This document shows, in pieces, positions 28,332-36,552 of a stretch of DNA of 64,000 bases; the stretch's first letter is position 1; each line of letters begins with the position of its first letter. Origin of the DNA: VRUE01 sp963844395 (lineage in GTDB: Bacteria; Actinomycetota; Thermoleophilia; Solirubrobacterales; 70-9); assembly GCA_963844395.1 (NCBI GenBank), contig CAWJNX010000002.1, positions 310,001-374,000 on the forward strand, given 5' to 3'. The position numbers were made by a program, and so were the translations under genes. The notes under the pieces are model-generated. The model ran no database searches and was not told where the DNA came from. It was given only the letters and a program-made list of their open reading frames with translations.

Positions 28332-29821
28332 GGGCCCGGTGGCACGTCGGCCGGATCGCATTCGGACGGGGTCACGCCGGCGCCCGCGAAGGGTGGCTCG
28401 GTGAAGGGGTTGGAGCCGTCGGGGGCGGGCTGGGTGCCGGCGCCGGGGCAGGGCCGCCGGACGCTAGTGGCGCCTTCGTAAGCGTCGTACTGCTGGCTCG
28501 GCGGGATTGGGTCGAGCTCGCCACTTTCGGCGTCGTAGCGGAACAGGTTGGTGGCGAGCCCGGCGCGCGCGTAGTGGCCGTTGCCATCGTAGTAGCCGGC
28601 GAGTTGGCCGAGCTTGCCGAAGCCGTTGAAGATGTCGGGCGTGTAGGCACGGATGAAGCGCAGGTTCGGCCCGAAGTCCTCGATCGCGTCCTCGGAGTGC
28701 GGGAACGCTTTCGAGGCTCGCTGCTGGACGACCGGCAGGCTGGCGAACAGTTCCCCGGTGTCGTTGGCGAATCCAGGCCGCCGCATCGTCAGGCGGAGGT
28801 TTCGGAAGACCGGCACGGCGCGGGAGAGGAAGGGGCGCAGTTCGCGCAGGAAGGGGGCGAGGTCCTTGGTTGCCGGCTTCGCCGTTTCGACCAGCGGATC
28901 GAGGTCATCGAGGGCGGCGCGGAGGTTGACGAAGGTCGTGTTGCTCTGCCGGAAGACGGGCGGCAGCAGGCGCAGCGTCTGGCTGAAGGCTTCGTTCTGG
29001 CTGGCGATCGCCCCGAAGGCGGTGTTGGCGTTGGAGAAGGCGCTGGAGAGGTTCTCGCCGCGGGCCGCGATTGCGGTGGTCAGCTTGCTGGAGCTGACGA
29101 TGAAGCGCTCGAACAGCCGCTGGTCGGCGGTCAGCTCGCCGACGAAGGCGCTGGTCCGGTTCAGCGCCGGCCCGAAGTACTTGAAGGTCTCGTTGGCCTC
29201 CTCGCCGCGATCGGCGAACTGCTGCGCGTTGCCGCGGAAGAACTGGCCCAAGCCGCGGCGCACCGAGCGGGGGAAGGCGTTGAGGAACTGGTCCAGGTCG
29301 ATCGGTGCGGCGGTCGAGTCAAGGCCGAGGACGGCACCGTCGTCGAGCACCGGGTTGCTGTTTGGCCCGGGACTAATCGAGACGTAGTGGTTGGCGACCC
29401 CCGCCAGCGAAGTGGCCCGCACCACTGCGGTCGATCCCTCGTGCAGCTCCTGGTCGACGCTGACCTCGACCTGGGCGAGGTTGTCCTCGGTCAGCTCGAT
29501 GCTCTCCACCGAACCGACCGGCCGGCCGCCAATCAGCACCTGGTTGTCGGGGACGAGCTGGCTGGCGTTCTGGAAGACCAGGGCGTACTTATGGCCGCCG
29601 TTGCCCGAAAGGAGCACGAACAGGAGGGCGATTACGACGATCGCGAGGGCAGCCAGGGCCGCCGCGCGAGCAGGGGTTATCCCCCGGCCAGAAGTCGGGC
29701 TTTTCTCCTCGCCTAATCGTTTGGCAGCCACGGGTTGTCGCTTGCTGTTCCCTGCCTCCGACTCAGCGGAACAGCGACTACGAATCGTATCCGAGGCGTC
29801 AGCGGCCAGGCGTTTGGCCAC
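28328..29821 (-). CDS. MlaD/Mce-family protein, first gene of the operon
   Basis: 497 residues, intact. A basic N-terminal tail of about 50 residues, a transmembrane helix (about 53-70, AALAIVVIALLFVLL) and an MCE domain (about 75-155: VLIGGRPVGSVESIELTE, SLAGVANHYVSISPG). A long helical region follows, then a C-terminal domain with YYDGNGHYARAG and two cysteines. It begins a run of six MCE genes, all overlapping or abutting, matching the mceA-F order. No YrbE permease or Mla ATPase genes are in the window. The MMPL gene lies just upstream on the same strand, 36 bp away. Confidence 0.9.
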   Translation of the reverse strand: MAKRLAADASDTIRSRCSAESEAGNSKRQPVAAKRLGEEKSPTSGRGITPARAAALAALAIVVIALLFVLLSGNGGHKYALVFQNASQLVPDNQVLIGGRPVGSVESIELTEDNLAQVEVSVDQELHEGSTAVVRATSLAGVANHYVSISPGPNSNPVLDDGAVLGLDSTAAPIDLDQFLNAFPRSVRRGLGQFFRGNAQQFADRGEEANETFKYFGPALNRTSAFVGELTADQRLFERFIVSSSKLTTAIAARGENLSSAFSNANTAFGAIASQNEAFSQTLRLLPPVFRQSNTTFVNLRAALDDLDPLVETAKPATKDLAPFLRELRPFLSRAVPVFRNLRLTMRRPGFANDTGELFASLPVVQQRASKAFPHSEDAIEDFGPNLRFIRAYTPDIFNGFGKLGQLAGYYDGNGHYARAGLATNLFRYDAESGELDPIPPSQQYDAYEGATSVRRPCPGAGTQPAPDGSNPFTEPPFAGAGVTPSECDPADVPPGP

Positions 29822-29857
29822 GCCTGGCTTAACTCCAAATCAACCCGTCGCGAGGGT

Positions 29858-32800
29858 TCAGACGTTGAGGCGGGGAAGCATCCGGTCCAGCGAGCGGGGC
29901 AGCCACCAGACCCGCTCGCCGATCAGCAGCATCAGCGCCGGCAGCAGGACGATGCGGACGACGGTGGCGTCGAGCAGCACCGCGACGGTCAGCCCGACTC
30001 CGAGCTGGCTGACGGTCGCGATCGGAGCCCCGGCGAAGGCGATGAAGACTGCCATCATGATCGCCGCCGCGCCCGTGATCACCCGGGCGGTCTTCGCCAG
30101 CCCGTACTCGATCGCCTCGGCATGACCGTGCCCGCCGTCGTAGCGCTCCCGCATCCGCACCAGAAGGAAGACCGCGTAGTCGATCGAGAGGCCGAAGACG
30201 ACGCCGAAGATCGCCGTCGCGCCGACCGCGTCGACGTACTCGCGGCCGCCCAGCGGCCAGCTCTCGGGAAGGTAGGAGAGCAAGGTGAGGACGCCGAAGG
30301 CGACGGCGACGGTCAGCAGGTTGAGCACGACCGCCAGCGCCGCGAGCGGCAGGGCGCGGAGGACGAGGACCAGCACCAGGAAGGTGGCAAGCGTGATCGC
30401 GGCGACGACGAAGGGGATCCGGGCGCGGGTGACGCTGCTGTAGTCGTTGAGCTGCGCGGCGCCGCCGGCCACGCCGGTGGAGAGGTTCGCCTCGTGGGCT
30501 AGGTCGTCCGCGGCATCCTTGAGGCGCTCGTTGAGCGCGATCGACCCCGGCGTGTTGAAGGTGTAGCGGGAGATGACGAGCATGGCGGCCGCCTGGCCGC
30601 CGCCATTCAGGTCTACTGCGGCCGCAGCGCGCTCGCGCAGCGGCGGGCGGGCGCCGTCGAGGGCGGAGAGGACGAAGAAGCCGGAGTCGAAGATCCCAGG
30701 CGTGGTGCGGCGCAAGCGGCGTGCCTGGCCGCGCAACCGGGCGTCGTTCGACAGCACCTGGACCGCGGCGCGCTGGATACCGGCCTGTAGCGGATAGGAG
30801 CGGCTGAAGCCGACGGCGAGGTTTTCCTCCAGCGCCGAGGCGCCGCCGCCGAGTCGCGAGATCCCGGCGGCAAGAGCGCTCGCCCCGGCGCCGAGTTGGC
30901 CCAACCCGTCGTCGAGGCTGGAGGCGGCGCGGGAGAGGCGGGCCGAGCCGCGAGCCAGTTTGCCGCCGGCAGTCTCCAGCCGGTCGAGGCCTTCCGTGAG
31001 CCGGTCGGCTCCCGATGCCAGCCGCTTCACGATGATCATCCCCGAGACCAGCCAGGCGGTGACCTGCTCGGCTTCCTCGGCGTCTTCGAGCAGTCGCGTT
31101 TGAAGCGCGGTGAGCTCCGCCGGCAGACCGGCGTAATCCTCGGCGTAGGGCTGGCCGGTCACCGGATCGCCGCCGCTGACCGCGGCCAGTGCCCGGCGGA
31201 CTGCCTCGAAGGCCTCGTCGTAGGTGGGATCGGTTTTGCCGACCGTCATCGCCTCGAGCTGTTGGAACGCCGTCCGCAACTGTTCGTCGGCGACCTGCGC
31301 CGGCGCCACCAGCTGCGGGAGCTTCACGTGGGCGTCCTGATTGAGCGACTTCTGCAGCCGCCGTGAGCGGGAGAGCGCGTTGCGGCGCAGGTTGGGCGCC
31401 AGGCTCTGGAGACCGAACTTCAGTTGCAGGGAGGCGAGCGCAGCGCGGTGCTGAGCGCCGGCGAGTCGGCGCGTCCCGGTTGCGAAGGTGCCGAGCGCGG
31501 CGACGGCGCGCTCGCTTCCCAAGGTGGCGCTGGCGAGGCCGGCGGCGACCCTGGCGGCGCCCTCCGCTGCCGTGTCCGCGCCCTGGGCGATCAGACCGGC
31601 GCCGGCGGTGGCCTGCGATATCCCTTCGCGCAACTGGCTGACGCCGAGTGCGGCGCGTCCCAGGTTGCGCCCCAACCGCCGCAGTTGCACCAATGGGGCC
31701 GCCCGCCCGCCCGCTGCAAGCAGCCGCGAGCCGTTTTCCCGCAGCGGCGTGACGGCGCGGGAGACCTGAGCCGGTCCGATCACGGTCTGCACGCCCGGCA
31801 GCTCTGCGACCTCCCGCTGCCAGCGGCTGAGCGCCGCCAGGCGGGCGGGGTCGGTGATCGACCCGTCGTCGGCCGCGGCGACGATCACGAAGGGGGCATC
31901 GTAGCCCGGCCCGATCGCCCCGGTAATCGTTTCGAAGTCCTGACGCGACTGATCGTCGTGGGGGAGCTGAGTTTGGCTGGGCGGCCCCGTCTTCAGCGCC
32001 AGCGCCGGCGCCGAAAGCGCAAGGACGATCGCCCCGATCAGCGCGGCCACCGGCACCGGCCGGCGCAGCGCAGCGCCGACGACCGCCATCAGGCGGGAGT
32101 CGCCGTCGGAAGGTGCCGAACCGATCCGCCAGCGGTCGATGTTCGGCCCGAGCAGGACGAGGACGGCGGGGCCCGCCACGATCGCGACGAGGACGCTGAG
32201 CCCGACGACCAGGGCCAGGGTCGCGGCCAGCGAGCCGAGCAGGGAGCCGGGGACGATGAAGAACGCCACCAGCATCGACAGCATCAGGGTGCTGCCGGCG
32301 AAGACAGTCGTGCGCCCGGCGGTTCGCCGCGTCGCGCCGGCCGCCTCGAGCGGGCTTCTGCCGGCCGCCAGCTCCTCGCGAAAGCGGGAAACGATCAGCA
32401 GCGCGTAGTCGATCCCCAGGGCCAGGCCCATCATCGTGCAGACGGTGAGGGCGAAGGCGTCGATGCTGAACCAGTCAGTGAGGATCGAGAGCAGCCCGCG
32501 CGAGGCGACCACGGTCACCGCGCCGAAGACAAGCGGCACGGCCGCGGCAATCGGCGAGCGGAAAACGAGGAGGAGGAGGACCAGGAGGATCGGCAGGGCG
32601 ATCAGCTCGCCACGCGTGGTGGCCGCAATCGACTCGTCCTGGATCGACCGCGAGAGGGTCGCGAACCCGGTCTGGATCGCGTCGACTGGCGGCTGGACCT
32701 CTTCCTCGAGCGTCCGGTTCAGCTCCGGGACGGCGTCGTTGACCGCCTCGTCGATCCCAACGTGGAAGTCGACGAGGATCAGCGCGCGGCGGGGACTGGG

Positions 32801-33175
32801 CCGGAGGCGCTCGACCGAGCCGCGGTCCCAGGGCGAGAGCGTGGTCACCGCCGGGTCGCGACGCAGGACGCGGATCAGCGCCGGGCCCTGGCGGTCGACC
32901 GCGGCCTCGGGGCCGCGCAAGAGGACCACGAACGGCGCGGTTTCGCCGAAATGCTCGCGCAGCATCGCGTTGGCCTGCTCGGAGGAAGTGCCGGGAATGC
33001 TCAGGGTGCTGGGGCTGAGCTTTCCCTCCAGCCCAATGCCAATGATGCCGAGCACAGCGAGGAGGACGGCCGCGGTCGCCAGCACCCGGCGCGGATGGCG
33101 CAGCATCAACGGTGCGTTGGCCGCACCTTCCTCGGGCGCCGCGCGGCGCCTTCCCCTGCTCCTCCTCAAAGACAC
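29858..33175 (-). CDS. MMPL/RND-family transporter, copy 1
   Basis: 1,105 residues from GTG 33175. A start near LMLRHPRRVLATAA would also fit. It has the MMPL layout: one N-terminal membrane helix, a large extracytoplasmic domain, five membrane helices (about 190-340), a second large domain rich in Ala/Gly/Leu helices, and a C-terminal group of five (LATFLVLVLVLRAL, GVVFGLSIDYAVFLLVR). MMPL proteins export lipids and siderophores. The neighbouring secreted paralogues and the Mce genes directly downstream suggest a joint lipid-handling role. Copy 2 at 43232 is closely similar along its length. Confidence 0.92.
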   Translation of the reverse strand: MSLRRSRGRRRAAPEEGAANAPLMLRHPRRVLATAAVLLAVLGIIGIGLEGKLSPSTLSIPGTSSEQANAMLREHFGETAPFVVLLRGPEAAVDRQGPALIRVLRRDPAVTTLSPWDRGSVERLRPSPRRALILVDFHVGIDEAVNDAVPELNRTLEEEVQPPVDAIQTGFATLSRSIQDESIAATTRGELIALPILLVLLLLVFRSPIAAAVPLVFGAVTVVASRGLLSILTDWFSIDAFALTVCTMMGLALGIDYALLIVSRFREELAAGRSPLEAAGATRRTAGRTTVFAGSTLMLSMLVAFFIVPGSLLGSLAATLALVVGLSVLVAIVAGPAVLVLLGPNIDRWRIGSAPSDGDSRLMAVVGAALRRPVPVAALIGAIVLALSAPALALKTGPPSQTQLPHDDQSRQDFETITGAIGPGYDAPFVIVAAADDGSITDPARLAALSRWQREVAELPGVQTVIGPAQVSRAVTPLRENGSRLLAAGGRAAPLVQLRRLGRNLGRAALGVSQLREGISQATAGAGLIAQGADTAAEGAARVAAGLASATLGSERAVAALGTFATGTRRLAGAQHRAALASLQLKFGLQSLAPNLRRNALSRSRRLQKSLNQDAHVKLPQLVAPAQVADEQLRTAFQQLEAMTVGKTDPTYDEAFEAVRRALAAVSGGDPVTGQPYAEDYAGLPAELTALQTRLLEDAEEAEQVTAWLVSGMIIVKRLASGADRLTEGLDRLETAGGKLARGSARLSRAASSLDDGLGQLGAGASALAAGISRLGGGASALEENLAVGFSRSYPLQAGIQRAAVQVLSNDARLRGQARRLRRTTPGIFDSGFFVLSALDGARPPLRERAAAAVDLNGGGQAAAMLVISRYTFNTPGSIALNERLKDAADDLAHEANLSTGVAGGAAQLNDYSSVTRARIPFVVAAITLATFLVLVLVLRALPLAALAVVLNLLTVAVAFGVLTLLSYLPESWPLGGREYVDAVGATAIFGVVFGLSIDYAVFLLVRMRERYDGGHGHAEAIEYGLAKTARVITGAAAIMMAVFIAFAGAPIATVSQLGVGLTVAVLLDATVVRIVLLPALMLLIGERVWWLPRSLDRMLPRLNV

Positions 33176-33187
33176 GCGTGGTAGTTT
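33164..33187 (+). promoter_or_regulatory. Conserved box upstream of secreted-family gene 3
   Basis: CCTCAAAG...GTGGTAGTTT, 19 of 24 bases identical to the box at 18989-19012. It lies 30 bp before the ATG of paralogue 3 and overlaps the start region of the divergent MMPL gene, so it could control both. Confidence 0.5.
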
Positions 33188-33217
33188 GGCGGTCGAGCCA
33201 ACGGAGGGGTTTTAGGG

Positions 33218-33985
33218 ATGAGGAAGATCTTGTTAAGGGTGTCTATTGCGGCCGCGGCGGTTGCCTTGGTGTCGGTCGGCGCCGCGCAGGCGATTGTCCT
33301 GCGGGCCGGCAAGATCATCATCACCGCCGACGGCGGCTTCACGCCGACGACGCTGCCGAAGCGTGAGAACGCGCCGATCAAACTGCACGGTTTCGCCAAG
33401 TTCGAGACGACCGACGGCAGCCGCCCCTCGCCGCTGAAGAAACTGGTGCTCGAATTCGACAAGCACGGCGCGGTCGAGACCCGCGGCCTGCCTAAATGCA
33501 CGGTGCAGAAACTGGTCGCGACGACGACGTCGCGGGCGCGGAAACAGTGCCCGGACTCGATCGTCGGCACCGGCTTCGGCACGGCGGTCGTCGAGCTGCC
33601 CGAACAGCGGCCGATCGAGGCCTCCTCGGCGCTGACCCTCTTCAACGGGCCCGAGAAGCACGGCAATCCGACGGTGATCGGACACGCCCATCTGGACTAT
33701 CCCGCGCCGACCACCTACACGGTCCCGATCGAGATCGAAAAAATCCACAAAGGACGCTACGGCTTCCGGACCGTCGCCAACTTCCCGAAGATCGCCAACG
33801 ACTACGGCTCCCCGACCTACGGCCGCCTGCGGATTGGTCGCGAATGGACTTACAAAGGCAAGCGGCTGAGCTTCGCCAACGCCCACTGTGCGGACGGGCG
33901 TCTTCAGGCGAAGGGCTCGGTCACCTTCAAAGACGGCAGCTTCGCTCAGGGCACGTTCTTCAGGCCCTGCAAGGCTCGCAAGTAA
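33218..33985 (+). CDS. Secreted four-cysteine family protein, paralogue 3
   Basis: 255 residues from ATG 33218. Signal peptide about 1-25 (SIAAAAVALVSVGAAQA). Shared motifs: ADGGFTPTTLPKREN, KFETTDGSRPSPLKK, GLPKC, KQCPDS, SALTLFNGP, IEKIHKGRYGFRTVANFP, REWTYKGKRLSF, AHCADG and RPC near the C-terminus. The gene is divergent from MMPL copy 1, with the starts 42 bp apart, so one intergenic region serves both. Paralogue 4 follows 44 bp downstream, probably in the same operon. Confidence 0.75.
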   Translation: MRKILLRVSIAAAAVALVSVGAAQAIVLRAGKIIITADGGFTPTTLPKRENAPIKLHGFAKFETTDGSRPSPLKKLVLEFDKHGAVETRGLPKCTVQKLVATTTSRARKQCPDSIVGTGFGTAVVELPEQRPIEASSALTLFNGPEKHGNPTVIGHAHLDYPAPTTYTVPIEIEKIHKGRYGFRTVANFPKIANDYGSPTYGRLRIGREWTYKGKRLSFANAHCADGRLQAKGSVTFKDGSFAQGTFFRPCKARK

Positions 33986-34029
33986 GCCGCCCGGCGCTAC
34001 CTCGCAGGGGCGCGGGTGTTGATGAAGAG

Positions 34030-34803
34030 ATGAGACGGGCACGGCTGCTGACGATCGGAGCGCTGGTTGCGGCGTGCGCGGTTGCGGCGCTGGTCGGTAT
34101 TGCAGGAGCGGCAACGGTCCGAGTGGGAACCCTCGTCTTACGCGCCGACGGCGGCTTCACCCCGCAGCTGCTGCCGAAGCGCACCTACGCTCCGATCAAA
34201 TTCCAGGGGCATGCCGAGATCCGCACGACGAACGGGACGCCGCCGCCTCCCCTGACGCGAGTCAGGCTGGACTTCGACCGTGACGGGCGACTGACCACTG
34301 CCGGGCTCGCCACCTGCTCGCCGAGCGCGATCGAATCATCGACGCCCAAGCAGGCGCGCCAGGCCTGTGCGGCGGCGCTCGTCGGCAGCGGACAAGTTGG
34401 CGCTGCGATCACCATTCCCGGCCAGAGTCGTGTCAACGTCACCTCGCCGCTGAGCCTTTTCAACGGCCCCCGCCAGGGCGGTAACGCGACGGTCCTTGCA
34501 CACGCGCAAACGACCTTTCCGTCGCTGCAAACCTACGTCATGGTCGTCCCGGTCGAGCGGCTTCGCAGCCGCCACTACGGTTATCGGACGACCCTCGACC
34601 TGCCGGAGATCGCCGGCGGCTACGGCGCCCTCACCCACATCGACGCGAAAGTCGGTCGCAGCTACCGCGCCGGAGGCACCAAGCGCAGCTACATCTCCGC
34701 CCGCTGCTCGGACGGCATCCTGGAAACCCTAGGCTTCGTCTCCTTCGCCGACGGCACCGTGGTCAGCGGCACGATCTTCAAGCCCTGCCGCGCTCTTCCC
34801 TAA
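34030..34803 (+). CDS. Secreted four-cysteine family protein, paralogue 4
   Basis: 257 residues from ATG 34030. Signal peptide about 1-27 (LLTIGALVAACAVAALVGIAGA). The mature part has ADGGFTPQLLPKRTYAPIKF, EIRTTNGTPPPPL, LATC, ARQACAAA, SPLSLFNGP, SRHYGYRTTLDLPEIAGG, ARCSDG and KPC near the end, the same scaffold as paralogue 3 with about the same spacing. An upstream frame extension to 33496 overlaps paralogue 3 in another frame and is discounted. It ends just before tRNA-Lys. Confidence 0.75.
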   Translation: MRRARLLTIGALVAACAVAALVGIAGAATVRVGTLVLRADGGFTPQLLPKRTYAPIKFQGHAEIRTTNGTPPPPLTRVRLDFDRDGRLTTAGLATCSPSAIESSTPKQARQACAAALVGSGQVGAAITIPGQSRVNVTSPLSLFNGPRQGGNATVLAHAQTTFPSLQTYVMVVPVERLRSRHYGYRTTLDLPEIAGGYGALTHIDAKVGRSYRAGGTKRSYISARCSDGILETLGFVSFADGTVVSGTIFKPCRALP

Positions 34804-34840
34804 GCCCGGCGGCTCGGCGGCCGGGTGAGAGCCCCGGCTT
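34802..34840 (+). terminator. Probable terminator after paralogue 4
   Basis: Imperfect inverted repeat AAGCCCGGCGGCTC / GAGCCCCGGCTT followed by CCTATACTTG. It separates the secreted-protein operon from tRNA-Lys. Confidence 0.5.
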
Positions 34841-34858
34841 CCTATACTTGCCGACCCT

Positions 34859-34931
34859 GGGCCGTTAGCTCAACCGGTAGAGCAGGAGACTCTTAATCTC
34901 AAGGTTGAAGGTTCGAGTCCTTCACGGCCCA
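34859..34931 (+). tRNA. tRNA-Lys (anticodon CTT)
   Basis: 73 nt with acceptor stem GGGCCGT/ACGGCCC and discriminator A, D-arm GCTC/GAGC, anticodon loop CTCTTAA with anticodon CTT, and T-arm GAAGG TTCGAGT CCTTC. No encoded CCA. Its 3' half forms the left end of an inserted element and is repeated at 36553-36589. Confidence 0.97.
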
Positions 34932-34932
34932 T
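34896..34932 (+). repeat. Left attachment site (within tRNA-Lys)
   Basis: 37 bp identical to 36553-36589, from ATCTCAAGG in the anticodon arm through CGGCCCAT just past the tRNA 3' end. Flanking bases differ at both ends, so the limits are exact. Confidence 0.9.
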
Positions 34933-34970
34933 ACGGATTTGGCTCTGGCAAGACGGATACGGCTCTGGCA
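34933..34970 (+). repeat. Direct repeats beside the left attachment site
   Basis: ACGGATTTGGCTCTGGCA (34933-34950) and ACGGATACGGCTCTGGCA (34953-34970), 16 of 18 identical with a 20-bp period. Position and spacing fit arm-type binding sites for a recombinase. Confidence 0.45.
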
Positions 34971-34985
34971 GGCTCTCCTGGATTG

Positions 34986-35025
34986 GCTCGGGTCAACGCC
35001 CAGGCGTCCTAGCGTTGACCTGAGC
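34986..35025. repeat. Inverted repeat within the island
   Basis: GCTCGGGTCAACGC (34986-34999) and GCGTTGACCTGAGC (35012-35025), 13 of 14 complementary with a 12-bp spacer. It could be a terminator for the minus-strand small gene or a protein-binding site. Confidence 0.45.
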
Positions 35026-35069
35026 GCATCTGAAATGGGTCTGTTAAGGCCGGCTTGGGACAACCTCGG

Positions 35070-35282
35070 CTAGGGCGTGGTCTCGTCGTCTTCGCGCTCT
35101 GAAAGCTCTCGGTTGTATGCAAGAAGCATTCCAACGGACTGAGGAACGGACGTTCCGTGGATCAGCGCCGAGGCGATGTCTCCGTTGTTGGCTTTGATCC
35201 CAAACTCCGCCTTGAGAGCGGCTTTGAGCCTGTTGAGGTCAGCCTGAGCGAGTGCGCTAATTCGAGTATTGGACTGTGCCAT
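35070..35282 (-). CDS. Small hypothetical protein, divergent from the antitoxin gene
   Basis: 70 residues from ATG 35282. It is helical and charged, with ALAQADLNRLKAALKAEFG followed by ANNGDIASALIHG and an acidic tail. The length, helix pattern and place opposite a toxin-antitoxin pair fit a small DNA-binding regulator, but no family is recognised. The frame stays open upstream to 35765, but that part is antisense to the Panacea gene and is rejected. A perfect palindrome stands between the two starts. Confidence 0.55.
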   Translation of the reverse strand: MAQSNTRISALAQADLNRLKAALKAEFGIKANNGDIASALIHGTSVPQSVGMLLAYNRELSEREDDETTP

Positions 35283-35307
35283 CCGAAGGGCTCCGTAAAT
35301 TGTTCTC

Positions 35308-35324
35308 GTATACGATTCGTATAC
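35308..35324. promoter_or_regulatory. Palindromic operator between divergent genes
   Basis: GTATACG-ATT-CGTATAC, perfect 7-bp arms, in the 90-bp gap between the divergent starts at 35282 and 35373. It is well placed for autorepression by the antitoxin complex or by the small divergent protein. Confidence 0.65.
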
Positions 35325-35372
35325 AAATGGGAAGCTCAGAGACTTTACTAGCCTTTGGAGTAGCGGAAGATC

Positions 35373-35918
35373 ATGACCGAGAGCCAGCCTTTTGATCGCA
35401 AGAAGTTCGAGGAGCTGATCGTCTACATCGCTAGGCGTCTCGGTCCGGAGGCTGCTCTCGGGCGAGTCAAGCTCGCCAAGCTTCTGATGGCTAGCGATTT
35501 CGGCGCCTACGAGCGCTTCGGTCGGTCGATAACCGGCGCCACCTATGAGAAGTGGGAGCACGGCCACTTGCCGCGCGAGTTGCTGCTGGGGCAGCGCGAT
35601 TTGGAGGCCAAGGACGCCATTCGAGTGGAAGTCGAGGACTACTACGGGAAGCAGCTCAAACACATCACGGCTCAGCGCGACCCTGATATGCGCGACTTCA
35701 GTGAGGACGAGCTGGCGGTTATTGAGAAGGCGCTGCACCACTTCGGATACGAGAGCGCTTCGCATCTAAGCGAGCTGTCCCATCTTGAGCTGGGATGGCG
35801 GCTTGCGAAATGGAAGGAAGCTATTCCCTACCGCACGGTGTTTCTCGGCGCTGGGGGCGTTGCAGAGAGCGATATACGTCGGGGCGAGGAACTAGCTTCC
35901 TCGCATGGCTGGAACTAA
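35373..35918 (+). CDS. Panacea-domain (DUF4065, SocA-like) antitoxin
   Basis: 181 residues from ATG 35373. The core VKLAKLLMASDFGAYERFGR followed by SITGATYEKWEHGHLP matches the Panacea/SocA-like domain, which usually reads K-L-x-K-L-L-Y-x-x-D-F-x-x-Y-x-x-x-G-x-x-I-T-G-x-x-Y-x-x-x-x-x-G-P-x-P. This domain is established as an antitoxin able to neutralise many unrelated toxins. The gene overlaps the start of the next gene by 14 bp. Such coupling is typical of two-component toxin-antitoxin operons. It is carried on the tRNA-Lys island. Confidence 0.82.
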   Translation: MTESQPFDRKKFEELIVYIARRLGPEAALGRVKLAKLLMASDFGAYERFGRSITGATYEKWEHGHLPRELLLGQRDLEAKDAIRVEVEDYYGKQLKHITAQRDPDMRDFSEDELAVIEKALHHFGYESASHLSELSHLELGWRLAKWKEAIPYRTVFLGAGGVAESDIRRGEELASSHGWN

Positions 35919-36213
35919 GCCACTCGTCTGCAGCGGCTTTATAGAGGCAGACTCGTTCACCTGGTCCAAAGGTGAACTCATGAGAGAAACCGGGATGACC
36001 GGCCCTGAGGTCGATGATCGGCTCGAAGCGCTCGTTTGGGCTCTTCTGCGAGGCGACGACGACGATGGAGAGACCGCCGTTAAAAGGGTGCCGAACCGCA
36101 ACTTGTGGGTTGCGGTGATCCCCCGCGGCATACCGCCGCTTCGCGTCTATCTTCGTCCTCGCGCTGACGTTGCCGGCGAGTGTGAATGGATGTGGATCGA
36201 GTGGCGATCTTGA
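35905..36213 (+). CDS. Candidate toxin partner of the Panacea antitoxin
   Basis: 102 residues from ATG 35905, which overlaps the end of the Panacea gene. It starts MAGTKPLVCSGFIEADSF, has a helical charged middle (VDDRLEALVWALL), then a strand-rich basic end (RNLWVAVIPRGIPPLRVYLR, ECEWMWIEWRS). No toxin family is recognised from sequence alone. The assignment as toxin is inferred from position, size and coupling. Confidence 0.6.
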   Translation: MAGTKPLVCSGFIEADSFTWSKGELMRETGMTGPEVDDRLEALVWALLRGDDDDGETAVKRVPNRNLWVAVIPRGIPPLRVYLRPRADVAGECEWMWIEWRS

Positions 36214-36552
36214 GGACGGAACGGTCGCCCGCCCCGATCAACTATGCAGAGGGGCTCCGAATGAGCAGCGCTTGCCTCCGCGACGGCCCTGCTGTGATCG
36301 CTTCCGCACGTGGTGCTGAGGCGGCGTTGACCTGAGCACTCGAAGTCGCCTCAGCCAAATCACAAGTCATCCCGCCGCCCATCCACACCCTCCTGAGGGT
36401 CCCGGACGACACCGCCACCAACGCCCCTGCACTCGCCCTACGGGCTCGCTCCGGGGGAATTGGGCCTATCCGTCTCCAGGGCTCGGACAGACTAAGCGAA
36501 CTTACACAGCCAAATCTCCGAGCAGCCGCAAAGGGCCGGAACCCCTCGCGCG
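36214..36552. other. Non-coding right end of the island
   Basis: About 340 bp without a credible gene on either strand. The minus-strand frame here starts inside the tRNA-derived repeat (MGREGLEPSTLRS), a well-known false translation of tRNA 3' ends. It may hold recombinase-binding or transfer sites, but no clear repeat was seen. Confidence 0.5.

Noticed and set aside
31424..33184. 586-residue plus-strand frame
   Set aside because: It is antisense to the MMPL transporter gene. Its Arg/Asp/Gly-rich, helix-breaking composition is the usual by-product of GC-rich coding DNA.
35283..35765. N-terminal extension of the small minus-strand island gene
   Set aside because: This part is antisense to the Panacea gene, and the ATG at 35282 gives a protein start correctly placed next to the operator.
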